The translations under genes and the position numbers were made by a program. 17,262 nt of DNA from Blastocladiella britannica (lineage: Eukaryota; Blastocladiomycota; Blastocladiomycetes; Blastocladiales; Blastocladiaceae), in contig MU624921.1 of assembly GCA_025349905.2 (NCBI GenBank), positions 1 through 17,262 of the forward strand, read 5' to 3'. Below the pieces are notes generated by a model that did not search any database, had not been told where the DNA came from, and saw only the letters and a program-made list of their open reading frames with translations. How positions within the stretch are numbered: position 1 is the stretch's first letter; each line of letters opens with the position of its first letter. Shown in pieces: positions 9,394 to 17,262 of the stretch.

Positions 9394-9820
9394 TCTGGAG
9401 TGAGTATTTAGCAGGTACGCTTTGTGTGCCTCGGTCATGTGTGACGCAGCAATGGGCAGGTACTTTTCGCTTAATTATTTGTTATTTCAAAAAATAATAT
9501 TGACTTTGATATTACGGCTCTAAAATAAACATAAACTTGAATTCCTCCATATAACGGCAACCTGTGCCGCTCCGGGACCTCAGCGGTTGCATTTCTCTCC
9601 CGCTTGAATCGCAATCGCAGCAACCGTTAAATCTCTGCTCTGGAAAAGTTACGAGCAGTGCTCCACGGCAACTCCAAAAACGACATCGAAAACGAAGACC
9701 ACCACCGCCGCAATCTAGTCACGGCATTAAAATCGTCATACCTCGCCGGCCGAATCGTGGAATTTTGCGTGCAAAAGAAATCGCATTACATCTAAAAGTA
9801 CTGGAACCGCCATCGCACCG

Positions 9821-9828
9821 CTATAAAT
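9821..9828 (+). promoter_or_regulatory. TATA-like box (CTATAAAT) of the G-alpha gene
   Basis: It lies about 195 nt upstream of the G-alpha ATG and matches the box before the RING gene. It implies a leader of roughly 160 nt. Confidence 0.45.
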
Positions 9829-10021
9829 TCTGGGCTGTCACTGTAGCAGCAGCAGCATAATTGCACACCCCCTCTGCAAAAAAGTAAAGAATCCTTTAGT
9901 GCATGATTGGTTGATTGGATTGGCCCGCCAAAGAATCCTACCCCACACTATACTCGCACACCCTCAGTCCCAGTTCCCCAGTGCTGCTACGTTCGTTGAA
10001 CAATTTCACGCACCACCCACC

Positions 10022-11474
10022 ATGGGCATTTGCCTATCACAAGACGACCAGGCTGCCGTCCATCGCAACTCGGAGATTGACCGGCAGCTTGCCACCGACG
10101 CCGAGCGGCTAAAGCGCGAATGCAAGATCTTGCTTCTGGGCTCGGGCGAGAGTGGGAAGAGCACCATTGTCAAGGTATTTTAGTTTATTCTATTGTACCT
10201 GAAGAAATGGAGTAATGGACTTAACAACAACCTGTGCAACAAACAGCAAATGAAAATCATCCACCAAAACGGGTACACGCGCGACGAGCTCGTGAGTTTC
10301 CGCGCCACCATATTTTCCAACACCGTGGACTCGATGCGGGGTCTGATTGAGGCATTAAGGACATTGAGTATCGTGTACGGAGTGGACGTGAATTCGGTAC
10401 GTCCATATTATCTTTTTCTCTTTTTAGATGTCATACTAACGGAAAATTATACAGCAACTCGCCGATCGTTTCGTCTGGCTCTGCGATACACGCAAAATCA
10501 ATCCCGACGACCCGACCCTGTTGCCTGAGGCCGCCACCATCATCGAGTCCATCTGGAAAGACCCAGTGATACCACGAGTGCTGTCACGATCGTCCGAGTT
10601 TTACTTGCTTGATTCTGCTCCCTAGTATGCTTTTTTTCTTCATCCTATTGCATGCGGGTGGTGGTATATTCATTAGTATTTGACCCCGCAGTTTCTTTTC
10701 CGATATCCGACGATTGGCAGCCTCCGACTACGTACCAAACGAGCAAGATGTATTACGAGCGCGTATCAAGACCACTGGTATCATCGAGACTCGGTATGTA
10801 TTATTATTTACTGCTATTGTGAACTTGATCATTGCTGACTCCCAATTAATGGAACAGATTCGCCATGGGCCAATTGCAAATTCACATGTTTGACGTTGGC
10901 GGGCAACGATCGGAACGCAAGAAATGGATCCACTGCTTTGAGGGCGTGACGTCCATCATCTTTTGCGTGGCCTTGTCCGAGTACGACCAAACGCTGCTCG
11001 AAGACTCGACCCAGAACCGGATGGTCGAGTCGCTGGCGTTGTTTGAGAACATTATCAACGCGCGATGGTTCCAGCGAACATCCATCATCTTGTTCTTGAA
11101 CAAGGTACACCTTGTCACTTTTTTTCAAGTGATTATGGAAGAAGCTGACAATGGATATGGAATAGGTCGATCTGTTCAAGGACAAACTCCTCAAAGTCCC
11201 GCTGTCTAAATACTTTGAGGATTTTGTTGGCGCCGCGGACCTCAACAAGGCCGCCAAGTATATTCTGTACAAGTTTACGCTGTTGAACCGAGCCAAGCTC
11301 AAAATCTACCCGCACCTGACATGTGCCACGGACACGAGTAATATTCGATTGGGTATTTTTTTTTTTTTTCTTCCCATTCGCTTGAGTGGTATACTTAACC
11401 ATGATGTGATAGTATTTGCGGCGGTCAAGGACACAATATTGCAAAACGCGCTCAAGGACAGCGGGATCTTGTGA
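10022..11474 (+). CDS. Heterotrimeric G-protein alpha subunit, seven exons, 356 aa
   Basis: Exons 10022-10174, 10247-10396, 10455-10624, 10692-10793, 10858-11104, 11166-11352 and 11413-11474 total 1071 nt. The ATG sits in CACCATGG. The N-terminus MGIC has Gly2 for myristoylation and Cys4 for palmitoylation. All G boxes are intact: P-loop GSGESGKST (40-48), switch [10 protein letters not shown] (180-188), switch [14 protein letters not shown] starting at 204 with catalytic Q208, NKVD (273-276) and TCAT (326-329). The helical domain lies between the P-loop and switch I, and the length is typical. It transduces signals from seven-transmembrane receptors at the plasma membrane by GDP/GTP exchange. 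The last residues are DSGIL: the cysteine four from the end that pertussis toxin modifies in G-alpha-i/o proteins is serine here. Intron 2 has a perfect TACTAAC branch site. It resembles fungal group I / animal Gi-like subunits. Confidence 0.97.
10434..10440 (+). promoter_or_regulatory. Branch-point consensus TACTAAC in G-alpha intron 2
   Basis: The canonical fungal branch sequence is 14 nt before the acceptor at 10453-10454. It explains why the earlier TTTTTAG at about 10421-10427 is skipped. Confidence 0.7.
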
Positions 11475-11821
11475 TTACACTCAAGTTGGACCCAATTGTA
11501 CCTTTTCTTCGTCCGCTGCCCACCCCCCTCCCGCTTTCAAAAAGAACCGTCTATTTTTGTTTCCCTCTGTTCTCTTTTTATACGTAATACAATACAACGA
11601 AGACTTGGCTGGTCCAAGGCTCCACTATTTTTCAGGCCTTCCGTGGCGTATACGTCAATTAAAAACAAAGTGTCACGTGTGTGGGGCATTTTCACATTGA
11701 TGCGCGCGTTCGGCGCCCGATCTTGTTGGCTCCTTTTGGCCAACCCAAAACCCGGGCCGGGATCGCGTTTTGTCATCCCTCTCTTCCGCAGCACCCAAAT
11801 CAATTTCCAACGCACCCAACA
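11475..11821. other. Intergenic region between G-alpha and the hydrolase
   Basis: This 347-bp stretch should hold the 3' end of the G-alpha transcript and the promoter and leader of the hydrolase, which lies in the same orientation. A TTTTTATACGTAATACAATA block at about 11575-11594 is the best AT-rich candidate for a promoter or 3'-end element. No gene or RNA is recognised. Confidence 0.5.
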
Positions 11822-13624
11822 ATGCCCCTGAGCCCGACAGGAACGCCTACAGCGACCAACAAGCGCACGGCCACCTCGGACAGCGCCGTGGAGCGAGACG
11901 CTTCTCCCACCCTGGCCACTGCACCTGGCACTGGCGCCACGGACACCACCATCAAGCCTCGCACCTCTGTCTTTGGTTTCTTCTTTGTATGGGCACTCTT
12001 GACGCGCGCGATCCTCCCCACGCTGGTCTCGCACGCGCGCACGGGCGTGCTTCGGCCCAACCGGTCGCGCGGTCTGGACCTGTTCTTGCGCTTCTTCCGC
12101 GCCGCCTCGCAGTTACCGGGCATGGACGTACACCGGTCGCGCGCGGTGCTGGCCCTAATTGCCAACCTGGACGCACCGTTGCGCGAAAAGCTGCGGGCTG
12201 GGTGCACGTTTGACCCCGTGGTGGTGGCGGTGGACCCCCGAATTATTGCCGATTTGCCGGCGGGCGCGGTGGTTGCGGATACGGTGGCGGCCGAGTGGGT
12301 TGGGTTTGAGGACCAAGAGAAGGCGGTCAAGGAGGAGAACCGCGATAAGGTGGTGCTGTACATGCACGGCGGCGCGTACGTGTTTAGCTCGGCCGAGTCG
12401 TACCGGCACATGGTGGCTCCCGTTGCGCGGGCGTTTGGACGCCGGATCTTTAACCTGTACGTTTATTCCATTTTTTTTTTTTTACGCGGATCCGGGCTGA
12501 TTTTGGCGATACATTAGGGACTACACGCTCTCGCCCGAGGCAGTGTACCCGACGGCCGTGCGCCAAGCCGCCGCCGCAGTCCTGTACTTGACATCCCCGA
12601 CCGAGGTGGGAGGCGCCGGGTACGCGCCCTCGTCGGTGCTGCTGATGGGCGACAGTGCGGGAGGGAACCTGTGCATGGCGACGCTGCTGTACTTGCGCGA
12701 CCAGCTTCAAGTCGGGACCGACCGGATGCCCAGCGGGGCTGTGCTGCTGTCTCCCTGGAGCGATCTGCGGCACAACTTACCCAGTTACGAGCAGAACAAG
12801 GAGCTTGATTACATCAATCCGTTTGGTACGTCCAGTATTTTAGTATGGTTGAGTTCCAAGGTTTCTAAGTGGGTTCGGTTGAACAGACAAGTCCGACCTG
12901 AACCCCGTGGCCCTCCTGTGCGGCACATCCGACTACCTGGGCATGGTCGAGACCGACGAGGTGCTGTCACCCGTGCTCGACAAGGGCATCGAGGGCGACG
13001 TGTCGCGTCGTCTGCCGCCCATTTACATTTCGACCGGGTACGATCAATATTTTAGCAATAGTAAACGAGTTCGCCTAACTGACACATAAAAAAAAAAGAA
13101 TGGACGAGATCCTGGTCGACGAAAACATCCTTCTCGCCGCCAACCTCTCGCGTCGGTCCGGGTCCGGGTCCCTGGTAGTCCACGATCTGACTGAGCACCA
13201 AGTGCACGTGTTCCCGTTCTTGGCCCCACGGTCGCACGATGCGCGCGCATTCTGGGCCCGCGCCTCCGCGTTCGTGGAAGAGTGCGATACGCGCGCCGCC
13301 CTTTCAGTGCCCCGCGTCGACGCATGGGGAAAGACCGTGGAAGCGCGGATCTGGCGCGACGGCGCGCCCGTGAGCCAGGGCCCCAGCGCGACGTGGGCGA
13401 CACGGTGGCCCGCGATTGCGGCCGCGAAATCGAAGCTGGTCGGCGCGTGGCCGGTCGAGCGGTTTGGAATCGGAATGAGCGACGAGGCCGATAAGGATAT
13501 CGTTGGGTCCGCGATTGGCGCCGCGCATGATGTGCGCGTTGACATTGGGGCCGACCGCGATTCGGCGGAGCTGGATGACGGCGCGGCCGCGGCGGAAGGC
13601 GTGGTCCGTGGGGCCAAGTTGTAA
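11822..13624 (+). CDS. Alpha/beta hydrolase, hormone-sensitive-lipase (HGG/GDSAG) family
   Basis: Four exons (11822-12456, 12518-12825, 12887-13037, 13099-13624), with all three introns exactly 61 nt, give 539 aa. The family motifs are in order: oxyanion-hole HGGA (182-185), DYTLSPEAVYP following the first intron, and the nucleophile elbow GDSAG with Ser258. The acid is probably Asp367 in MDEILVDE, and His401 in VHVF completes the triad. A hydrophobic segment at about 49-70 (VFGFFFVWALLTRAILPTLV) may anchor it to a membrane, as in fungal steryl-ester or sterol-acetyl hydrolases. The expected reaction is hydrolysis of carboxyl esters of lipid-like substrates; the substrate is not determined. 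The acceptor AAAAG at 13094-13098 follows an A run. It is supported by the conserved GMDEILVDE join, because retaining the intron would end the protein at a TAA in 13087-13089, before the acid and His. Confidence 0.88.
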
Positions 13625-13650
13625 ACAAAAACAAAACAAAAAATTGCTCT

Positions 13651-15498
13651 TCATTTTCCAATACAGAAGTCGCCTGTCCATGTGGGAGGGCACGAGGTTG
13701 GTCAGTAGTCAAATCAGCGCAAAGCGAAAGGTGTGAAACGAACCAAAGACAACGTCCAACACGTCCTCGACGTCCACGCGGCCCGTGATCCGGCCCATAC
13801 TCTGCGCGGCGCGCCGCAGCTCCTCGGCAGCAATCACCAGATCATGCTCCGCCGCCGCCACGCATGCGTCCAACGCCGCCACGCACTCGGCCAAGTGCGC
13901 GCGGTGCCGCGCATTGGTCACCACCATTCCGGTTGCGCTTTCCGAGTTGGCCAGCCCGGCGCCGTACGTGTCGCGCAACACAGTGGCCAGCGTCGCGTCC
14001 AGGTCCGCCAGTCCCGTCCCAGTGGCCATCGATACCATGACCATGGGCACACCTTTGGCGGCGTCCGTGATCTCGGCTTTAGCGCACTCAATGAAATGAG
14101 AGTCGACGCAATCGGTCTTGTTGAGCACTACCAGTCCCGTCGACGCTGGAAACGGTGCCGCCAACGCAATTTGGTCCGCCAACGGGCTCGCTGCCAAGTC
14201 CACGACCCAGATCCTCAAATCGGACTCGTTGGCAAGTCGGTTCCTCGCCAAAGCGACGCCCGCTCGTTCGACCGCATCGTCCGTATCAGTGCGGAGCCCT
14301 GCCGTATCCCCGAGCAGCACCGGGTACCCAGCGACATCCACACGCGCCTCCACCACATCGCGGGTGGTTCCAGGGGTCGCAGCCACCAGTGCCACGTGCC
14401 GGCGGGCCAAGTGGTTGATGAGCGACGACTTGCCCGCATTGGCCACGCCAAACAATGTAGTGCGAATGCCCGACCGCACGATTTCGCCGCGCTGGGCGGT
14501 GGCCAGGTGAGCAGCGATGGACGAGGAGAGGGAGGAAATTCGGGCGCTGGTGCGTTGCCACTGACCCGAGTCGAACTGCTCGTCTTCGCCAAAATCGAGC
14601 TGGGCTTCGGCGTGGCCCATGCAGGTCACGATTTCGCGGCGCCAGGACTCGATTTGGGTGCTAAAGTGGCCCTATATATATTTGGTGAATGAGACTGGAT
14701 GCACACCACCTTAGATCAAGGAGCGTAACATACAGATGCCTGCTGCGACGCCAGCTGCCGCTGGACCTCGGTCTCGGCGTTGATCAGGTCCTTGAGCCCT
14801 TCCACTTCGGCCAGATCGAGTTTCCCATTGGCCAGGGCACTATCAACCGGAGTGAGTCTGGACGAGTACAAAGGACATATATACCGGCATACCACCATAC
14901 CGCATGGCAAACTCGCCCCGCTCGGCCATTCGGAACAACGCAGACCCCCCTTTCTCCTCCGATCGACTGTGATTATTACATGCGGCCACTCCCTGTAGCA
15001 CCGCCGCCACTACCGCAGTCCCGCCATGTACGTGCAATTCGACCGTGTCCTCGCCCGTAAATGACTTGGGTCCTGGGAACCATGCGGCAAGCGCACGGTC
15101 GTCGAGCGAAATACGCGTCACTGGGTGCTCCAAGGCCACTAGCGCCAGGGTTCGGGGCCGGGGTAAACGTTTGCGGGTGCGGTCGAGGGTCATGAGCGCC
15201 TAGGAAAATTTTAACGCGTTACGAAGGCGGGATCAGTGTATGAGCGTGAATTTACCTTGGCGGCATTGGGACCTGAAATGCGAATCACGGCCACGCCAGC
15301 ACGACCTGGAGCGGTTGCAGGCGCATAAATTGTGTCGGTGGACGCGCGTGCGGTGCCGTGGTACGGCGCAATGCATGTTCGTTGATGTGACGACCATGTT
15401 ATTGCCGAGGGCAGCAGCGCGGGACGTGCGCTCATGCCATGACCAGACCAGACCAGGGTATTCCGGGAGAAGTGCAGGCCAAGAACAAGACGCGACAT
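13651..15498 (-). CDS. MSS1: Mitochondrial tRNA modification GTPase MnmE/MSS1/GTPBP3
   Basis: Five exons (15498-15256, 15199-14901, 14839-14734, 14671-13744, 13673-13651) give 532 aa, about the size of yeast Mss1. The N-terminal folate-binding domain shows [40 protein letters not shown] and [20 protein letters not shown]. The inserted GTPase domain has GVANAGKS (291-298), PGTTRD (316-321), DTAG (338-341) and NKTD (400-403). The final CXGK motif, FCIGK, is encoded by a separate 23-nt exon reached through a GTTCGT donor. With its MnmG/Mto1 partner this enzyme modifies wobble U34 of mitochondrial tRNAs, and Cys529 of the CXGK motif is essential in homologues. The N-terminus is Ser/Arg/Ala-rich and suits a mitochondrial targeting peptide. 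The ATG at 15435 is a shorter in-frame alternative and may be preferred, since only 34 bp (mostly a homopolymer) separate 15498 from the upstream stop. Confidence 0.93.
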
Positions 15499-15503
15499 TT
15501 AAA

Positions 15504-15522
15504 TTTTTTTTTTTTTTTTTTT
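15504..15522. repeat. Homopolymer run of 19 T (A on the coding strand)
   Basis: It fills most of the 34-bp gap between the LYC1-like stop and the outer MnmE start. In fungi, poly(dA:dT) tracts can keep promoters free of nucleosomes; that role here is inferred. Confidence 0.7.
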
Positions 15523-15532
15523 GCAAAGAGAC

Positions 15533-16746
15533 TCAAACCCACGCGTACCGCTCGTCCCCGACCCACACGACGCTCTCCGCGACCTGCGCCGCGTCCATGT
15601 CCGGCCCACTGTCGTCCTTCCCCCACACCATCAGCGAGCTCAAGCTCGAGTCGCGCGGGGCCACCGTCCACCCGGCAGACAACACTTCCATCACCTGATT
15701 GTGCTCGGCCGACAAGTACGCGGTCACTTTTGCGAGCTTGTGGTTGCGCGCCTCGGCTGCCGCCGCGCTCAGCAACGCGTCCCGAACCGCCGATTGGTCG
15801 ATGGGCGACAGAGACGGGTCAATGCGCAGCGCCAGAATGTACAGCGTCGAAGGTTCAGGGAGCACCGACCACAGGATCGCGCCGCCGGGGACCGTGGCGC
15901 CGACTTTCGTGGAAGTCGAAGGGCGGTGGGCCGCGTACTGCGGCAGGGTGAGGTAGTGGTCGGACCGCGCGCGGAACCACGCCACAGTTCCCGAGTCAAG
16001 AGCCAGGACTACCGCCTTTTTCTTGGTCGACGTCGCGGCTTGAAGCGCGTGGTAGGTCAGCGACGCGTATAGCGACTCGGGAACGGCCGACTGGAGCAGC
16101 GTCACTTGCAGGTTCATCTGCTGGTGGTGACCGGCCACCGCCATGTCGGCCACGGTGCCGGTCAGCGACAGCGAGGGAAGGACGTGCCAGCCGAGGCGGG
16201 CATCTATTCGTAAACCCTGGTAAGTACCGGAAAAACCACCGGGCCGAAGGACGACGCACAGAACTTGGGCCCGATATCGCTGTACAGGTTGCTGTACCCG
16301 CCGGCCGGGTACTCGCGGACCATCCACTCGCGGACGCGCACCATCAGTTCCTTGGCGTACCCTCTCCCGCGGTGCCGCTCGCCCACAAACACGCTGCCCA
16401 AGCTGACCATGACCGAGTCCTTTTCAGTGCCGTTGGATGACTCGACCGCCCGCCGGGAAAACGTTTCGCACGCAGCCAAGATCGGCGCGTCAACCGCGGC
16501 GCCGGGAAGATCAGTGCCCTCGGCCACATTCCATTTCGCGACGTCGTCGGGGTGCATCAGCGCCCACGACCGGTGAATGGCAGGCGAGGACATGGGCGTC
16601 GACAGCAGCGCCTTTTCGCGGCCCAAGTAGTCGGGCAACGGCAGACGCTTGCCCCACTCGGCGTGGTTGATGGTGGTGGCGGCAATGTGCAGCGGCTTGT
16701 TGCAGCGCACCAGCACCAGGGCCGACAGGTTGGTGATAGTGGCCAT
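15533..16746 (-). CDS. GNAT acetyltransferase, LYC1 (lysine N6-acetyltransferase)-like
   Basis: Two exons (16746-16260, 16203-15533; 56-nt intron) give 385 aa, matching the usual length of LYC1 proteins. The N-terminal part has WGKRLPLPDYLGREKALL. The acetyl-CoA binding motif A is RHRGRGYA (124-131), preceded by the strand VSLGSVFV. The family hallmark SNLYSDIGPKFYARLGWHV spans the intron: exon 1 ends in KF plus T, and exon 2 supplies AT to make Tyr163. The C-terminal half is the LYC1-specific extension. In Yarrowia, LYC1 acetylates free lysine on its side chain as the first step of lysine breakdown; that role is inferred here. TATAAAA-like sequence on the coding strand lies only 11-17 nt before the ATG, so transcription may start very close to or inside the ORF. 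The neighbouring minus-strand genes are separated by 34 bp (MnmE, downstream) and 173 bp (cysteine-rich peptide, upstream). Confidence 0.85.
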
Positions 16747-16756
16747 TTTATAGTAT

Positions 16757-16763
16757 TTTATAT
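16757..16763 (-). promoter_or_regulatory. TATAAAA sequence just upstream of the LYC1-like ATG
   Basis: On the minus strand TATAAAA ends 11 nt before the start codon. The inverted repeat at 16772-16787 is just upstream. A normal TATA-to-start distance would put the mRNA start inside the first codons, so it may not be a working TATA box. Confidence 0.3.
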
Positions 16764-16771
16764 CGGAGTGT

Positions 16772-16787
16772 TTGATCCTCGGATCAA
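16772..16787. repeat. Inverted repeat TTGATCC-TC-GGATCAA
   Basis: The 7-bp arms (16772-16778 and 16781-16787) are exact reverse complements around a 2-nt centre. The repeat lies 26 bp upstream of the LYC1-like ATG, in the gap after the cysteine-rich peptide gene. It looks like a dimeric operator site, but no regulator is known. Confidence 0.5.
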
Positions 16788-16919
16788 TCCATCAAAGGAA
16801 GAGTCGCTGGGGCCCATGTCTCTTCAGTCAAGAGCAGATCAGTTATGCATATTTGCTCCCAATTCGTGCCGAAAAAGAGAATGCATTTTTCACAAGTTGG
16901 AAGGACTAGGAGATCATAT

Positions 16920-17161
16920 TTAGCACAACGCGCACTCGTTGCCGCAGAAGCTCGCGCAGTCGTTTCCACCGCTGCGGCGGCAGTCGCGCATGCATGCGCT
17001 GGTGCACGCCTGGGTGTTGCAGTCTGGTTTTCATGTGTTTCAGTCCAGCTCACATTATTGACGTTTAGCAGGAGTGAAGCAGACGTACCACCATCTCCCA
17101 TATCGGGCGAGGCGACGGCAATGGCAACGAGGGCAAACAGAGCGAGGATCGAGGTGCGCAT
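16920..17161 (-). CDS. Small secreted cysteine-rich peptide, two exons, 58 aa, eight Cys
   Basis: Exon 1 (17161-17089) encodes a signal peptide, MRTSILALFALVAIAVAS, then an acidic PDMGDG. A 65-nt intron (17088-17024; donor GTACGT, acceptor AACCAG) joins in frame to exon 2 (17023-16920), which ends in TAA. The mature part, about 40 residues, has eight cysteines at 26, 31, 35, 39, 47, 51, 55 and 58, with spacing CX4CX3CX3CX7CX3CX3CX2C and Cys as the last residue. The two CX3CX3C blocks are separated by a loop containing RRSGGND, which suggests two short helices held by disulfides. Reading through the intron gives a different 125-aa frame with far fewer cysteines, so the pattern is visible only after splicing. 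I do not recognise the family. Small secreted disulfide-rich peptides may be antimicrobial, effector, adhesive or signalling molecules; nothing here chooses between them. Confidence 0.7.
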
Positions 17162-17242
17162 GTTGGTTGGTTGGGGAAATGTGAGAGTGAGTACACCTGC
17201 AATGATGAGGGTGGATCAAGGGAAAACGTGCCCAATTTGAAG

Positions 17243-17262
17243 TTTTTTTTTTTTTTTTTTTT
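17243..17262. repeat. Run of 20 T at the window edge
   Basis: The window ends in a homopolymer of at least 20 T about 80 bp upstream of the cysteine-rich peptide start. It may be a promoter poly(dA:dT) tract or mark a point where an assembly or window was cut. Confidence 0.6.

Larger units (their letters stand above)
9180..10021. other. Divergent promoter region between carrier and G-alpha genes
   Basis: These 842 bp separate two divergent genes. On the minus strand a doubled TATATAAA-like sequence at about 9374-9393 could serve the carrier; CTATAAA at 9821-9827 could serve G-alpha. There is an A15 run at 9309-9323 and a very AT-rich block at about 9465-9560. The open frame 9564-9860 starts at GTG, overlaps the TATA box and shows no known domain, so I do not call it a gene. 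No RNA gene is seen. Confidence 0.6.

Noticed and set aside
9564..9860. 98-aa plus-strand open frame upstream of G-alpha
   Set aside because: It starts at GTG, overlaps the probable TATA box of G-alpha and has no recognisable features.
13733..14692. 319-aa plus-strand open frame opposite MnmE
   Set aside because: The minus strand carries all GTPase motifs; the plus frame is His/Arg/Gly-rich antisense text without a family.
15521..16072. Plus-strand 183-aa open frame opposite the LYC1-like gene
   Set aside because: Arg/Gly/His-rich antisense of a conserved acetyltransferase exon.
16784..17161. Unspliced 125-aa secreted protein
   Set aside because: A canonical 65-nt intron lies in the frame; reading through it loses the cysteine-rich mature peptide and gives Ala/Thr-rich out-of-frame text.
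1..17262. tRNA, rRNA, CRISPR arrays, transposons or bacterial operon signals
   Set aside because: I looked for tRNA B-box-like sequences, long terminal or inverted repeats with transposase, and regularly spaced repeats, and found none.

Overview
The window is nuclear DNA of a eukaryote. Eight protein-coding genes can be read with confidence, most of them split by short GT-AG introns. I place 28 introns of 55 to 98 nt, and every predicted join keeps the reading frame. Exons are GC-rich with strong G/C bias at third positions, while introns and intergenic DNA are AT-rich with long homopolymers. A Tmc-type giant membrane protein, a Leu5-type carrier, a LYC1-type acetyltransferase and a classical G-alpha together suggest a zoosporic (flagellated) fungus. 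Blastocladiomycota (Allomyces/Catenaria/Blastocladiella type) is my best guess; it is an inference, not something the DNA states.

Layout from left to right: (1) the left edge holds the probable signal-peptide end of a secreted protein on the minus strand (1-95). (2) 439-1995 (+) is an intronless E3 ligase with an N-terminal FYVE-like zinc finger, two SAP-like segments and a C-terminal RING, as in animal RNF34/RFFL (CARP). (3) 2647-7935 (+) is a 12-exon TmcB/TmcC-like multipass protein of 1499 aa, with a 21-residue glutamine tract and a 16-nt micro-exon. (4) 8018-9179 (-) is a three-exon mitochondrial carrier of the Leu5/SLC25A16/SLC25A42 coenzyme A group. (5) 10022-11474 (+) is a complete seven-exon heterotrimeric G-protein alpha subunit of 356 aa. 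(6) 11822-13624 (+) is a four-exon hormone-sensitive-lipase-type alpha/beta hydrolase of 539 aa. (7) 13651-15498 (-) is a five-exon mitochondrial tRNA-modifying GTPase (MnmE/MSS1/GTPBP3) of 532 aa, whose FCIGK end lies on a tiny last exon. (8) 15533-16746 (-) is a two-exon LYC1-like GNAT acetyltransferase of 385 aa. (9) 16920-17161 (-) is a two-exon gene for a 58-aa secreted peptide with eight cysteines. Its cysteine pattern appears only after the intron is removed, and I do not recognise it.

The genes are not an obvious pathway. They read as an ordinary compact fungal gene neighbourhood: signalling (G-alpha, Tmc protein, RING ligase), mitochondrial function (CoA carrier, MnmE), lysine acetylation and lipid/ester hydrolysis. 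Gene ends are close: 26 bp separate the convergent stops of hydrolase and MnmE, 82 bp those of Tmc and carrier, and 34 bp lie between the LYC1 stop and the outermost MnmE start. The most novel item is the eight-cysteine secreted peptide at the right edge. Others worth a look are the CARP-type ligase outside animals, the 21-bp higher-order repeat inside the polyQ tract, and a pair of inverted repeats, one a perfect 20-bp palindrome, upstream of the Tmc gene.
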